Positions 49,631 through 49,947 of a stretch of 49,947 nucleotides of DNA are shown one piece after another (the stretch's first letter is position 1; the number at the start of each line of letters is the position of its first letter). Below the pieces are notes generated by a model that did no database searches, was not told the origin of the DNA, and saw nothing but the letters and a program-made list of their open reading frames with translations. The stretch is taken from assembly GCF_000454545.1 (NCBI RefSeq), contig NZ_CM002139.1:1426395-1476341 (forward strand). Reading direction: 5' to 3'. Origin of the DNA: Xanthomonas cassavae CFBP 4642 (GTDB taxonomy: Bacteria; Pseudomonadota; Gammaproteobacteria; Xanthomonadales; Xanthomonadaceae). The translations under genes and the position numbers were made by a program.

Positions 49631-49662
49631 TGTCGCGAGAGGATGTCTCCCCTCCCGCGACA
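49631..49662 (-). promoter_or_regulatory. Hairpin between the precursor gene and the P450 gene
   Basis: On the minus-strand RNA, UGUCGCGGGAGG pairs along all 12 positions with CCUCUCGCGACA around an 8-base loop, with one G-U pair. On the plus strand that pair would be an A-C mismatch, so the structure favours the operon's own transcript. No T-run follows; it may stabilise the precursor message or attenuate the enzyme genes. Confidence 0.7.
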
Positions 49663-49678
49663 GCGCGGATGGTCATGG

Positions 49679-49759
49679 TCAGTAGGTGTAGATGTAGCCG
49701 AGCTTGCGGCCACCGAAGACCTGGAGCCAGCGTGAAAAAGTATAAAAAAGACGTGTCAT
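49679..49759 (-). CDS. RiPP precursor peptide, 26 residues, C-terminal core YIYTY
   Basis: A short gene below the usual size cut-off. The ATG at 49757-49759 is preceded by AAGGA with a 7-base spacer, a strong ribosome-binding site. The peptide begins MTRLFYTFSRW, has Q13, FGGRKLG at 15-21, and ends YIYTY (22-26) before TGA. Leader residues 1-21 are basic and aromatic. The end resembles the YIYY core of cittilin from Myxococcus, whose P450 crosslinks three tyrosines; here three tyrosines remain but a Thr separates the last two. The P450 gene follows on the same strand. That it is a precursor is inferred from the ribosome-binding site, context and core motif. Confidence 0.82.
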   Translation of the reverse strand: MTRLFYTFSRWLQVFGGRKLGYIYTY

Positions 49760-49813
49760 AACGATTTCCTTATAAAGGCTGAAGCTAACAGCAGGTTGAT
49801 TTTGGAGGGATTT

Positions 49814-49838
49814 GTTCAGCTATGAAGATGATCTGAAC
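49814..49838. promoter_or_regulatory. GTTCAG-N13-CTGAAC inverted repeat upstream of the precursor
   Basis: Perfect 6-base arms 55 bases before the precursor start, between it and the insertion-sequence end. It could be an operator. I could not pick a convincing promoter in 49760-49846. Confidence 0.35.
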
Positions 49839-49846
49839 ATCTTTAA

Positions 49847-49947
49847 GGGAACCTCTAAAAACCCCAGTATCCTGTCATCATTGACGTAATGCGATGCTAG
49901 CGGAGGGTGCTACAGATGATCAGTTTGTTCGCCGGTGAAGAACGTGA
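49847..49947 (+). mobile_element. Left end of an IS5-like insertion sequence, cut by the window end
   Basis: GGGAACCTCTAAAAACCCC begins directly after TTAA (49843-49846), which fits the YTAR target of IS5-family elements. An ATG at 49916, with GGAGG upstream, opens a frame reading MISLFAGEER and runs off the window. This N-terminus looks like an IS5-family transposase, but ten residues cannot prove it. The element points away from the precursor gene and may have removed or replaced its upstream region. Confidence 0.5.

Overview
The window is chromosomal DNA of a gammaproteobacterium that looks like Xanthomonas. The support is high GC content, Xanthomonas-type protein sequences for MraZ, SecA and the dcw proteins, and many short intergenic repeats built on GGGATTC/GAATCCC. 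Gene order also matches what I recall of the X. citri/axonopodis group, but the species cannot be fixed by reading alone.

Layout. (1) 1-3525: kdpD-kdpE, a potassium-sensing two-component system. (2) 3515-7593, minus strand: lppC(lpoA)-yraN-ydjM-like membrane protein-FAD-linked oxidase, a tight operon that meets kdpE tail to tail. (3) 7677-8993: rsmI, then the RNase P RNA gene. (4) 9361-10741, minus: a ccdAB-type toxin-antitoxin pair and an NRDE-family protein. (5) 10878-27605: the complete division and cell-wall cluster mraZ-rsmH-ftsL-ftsI-murE-murF-mraY-ftsW-murG-murC-ddl-ftsQ-ftsA-ftsZ, nearly every junction overlapping by 1-11 bases. A promoter, a perfect DnaA box and a 10-bp-periodic repeat lie in front of it. 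It is followed by a terminator and lpxC. (6) 28934-33228: dciA (minus) back to back with an M23 peptidase gene, then secA. (7) 33426-39966: VOC protein, MutT-ThiE fusion, DUF4124 protein, metF, quinone oxidoreductase, a second VOC protein, and a Gfo/Idh/MocA oxidoreductase. (8) 40245-46416: a histidine phosphatase fused to a polytopic membrane domain, a secreted alpha-amylase, a decayed zinc-ribbon membrane protein gene, and DUF2058 and DUF3228 proteins.

(9) 46586-49759, minus, is the most interesting region. An unlisted 26-codon gene with a good ribosome-binding site encodes a peptide ending in YIYTY. It is followed by a cytochrome P450 and two sulfotransferase genes joined by ATGA and GTGA overlaps. 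The arrangement resembles P450-crosslinked RiPPs of the cittilin type (core YIYY, with a methyltransferase as tailoring enzyme). Here the core has an extra Thr and the tailoring enzymes are sulfotransferases. I infer a pathway for a sulfated, crosslinked tyrosine peptide. In this genome both sulfotransferase genes carry a single-site lesion (an in-frame TGA where Trp is expected; a one-base frameshift), so the modern product may be the unsulfated crosslinked peptide. The left end of an IS5-like element abuts the upstream side of the cluster and runs off the window.

A second theme is the palindromic GGGATTCGGGATT...AATCCCGAATCCC element. Seven copies or close variants occur, six of them inside the dcw cluster. 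Four of those are translated as extra tails or an internal insert in RsmH, MurF, MurG and FtsQ, while the start-stop overlaps with the next gene are kept.
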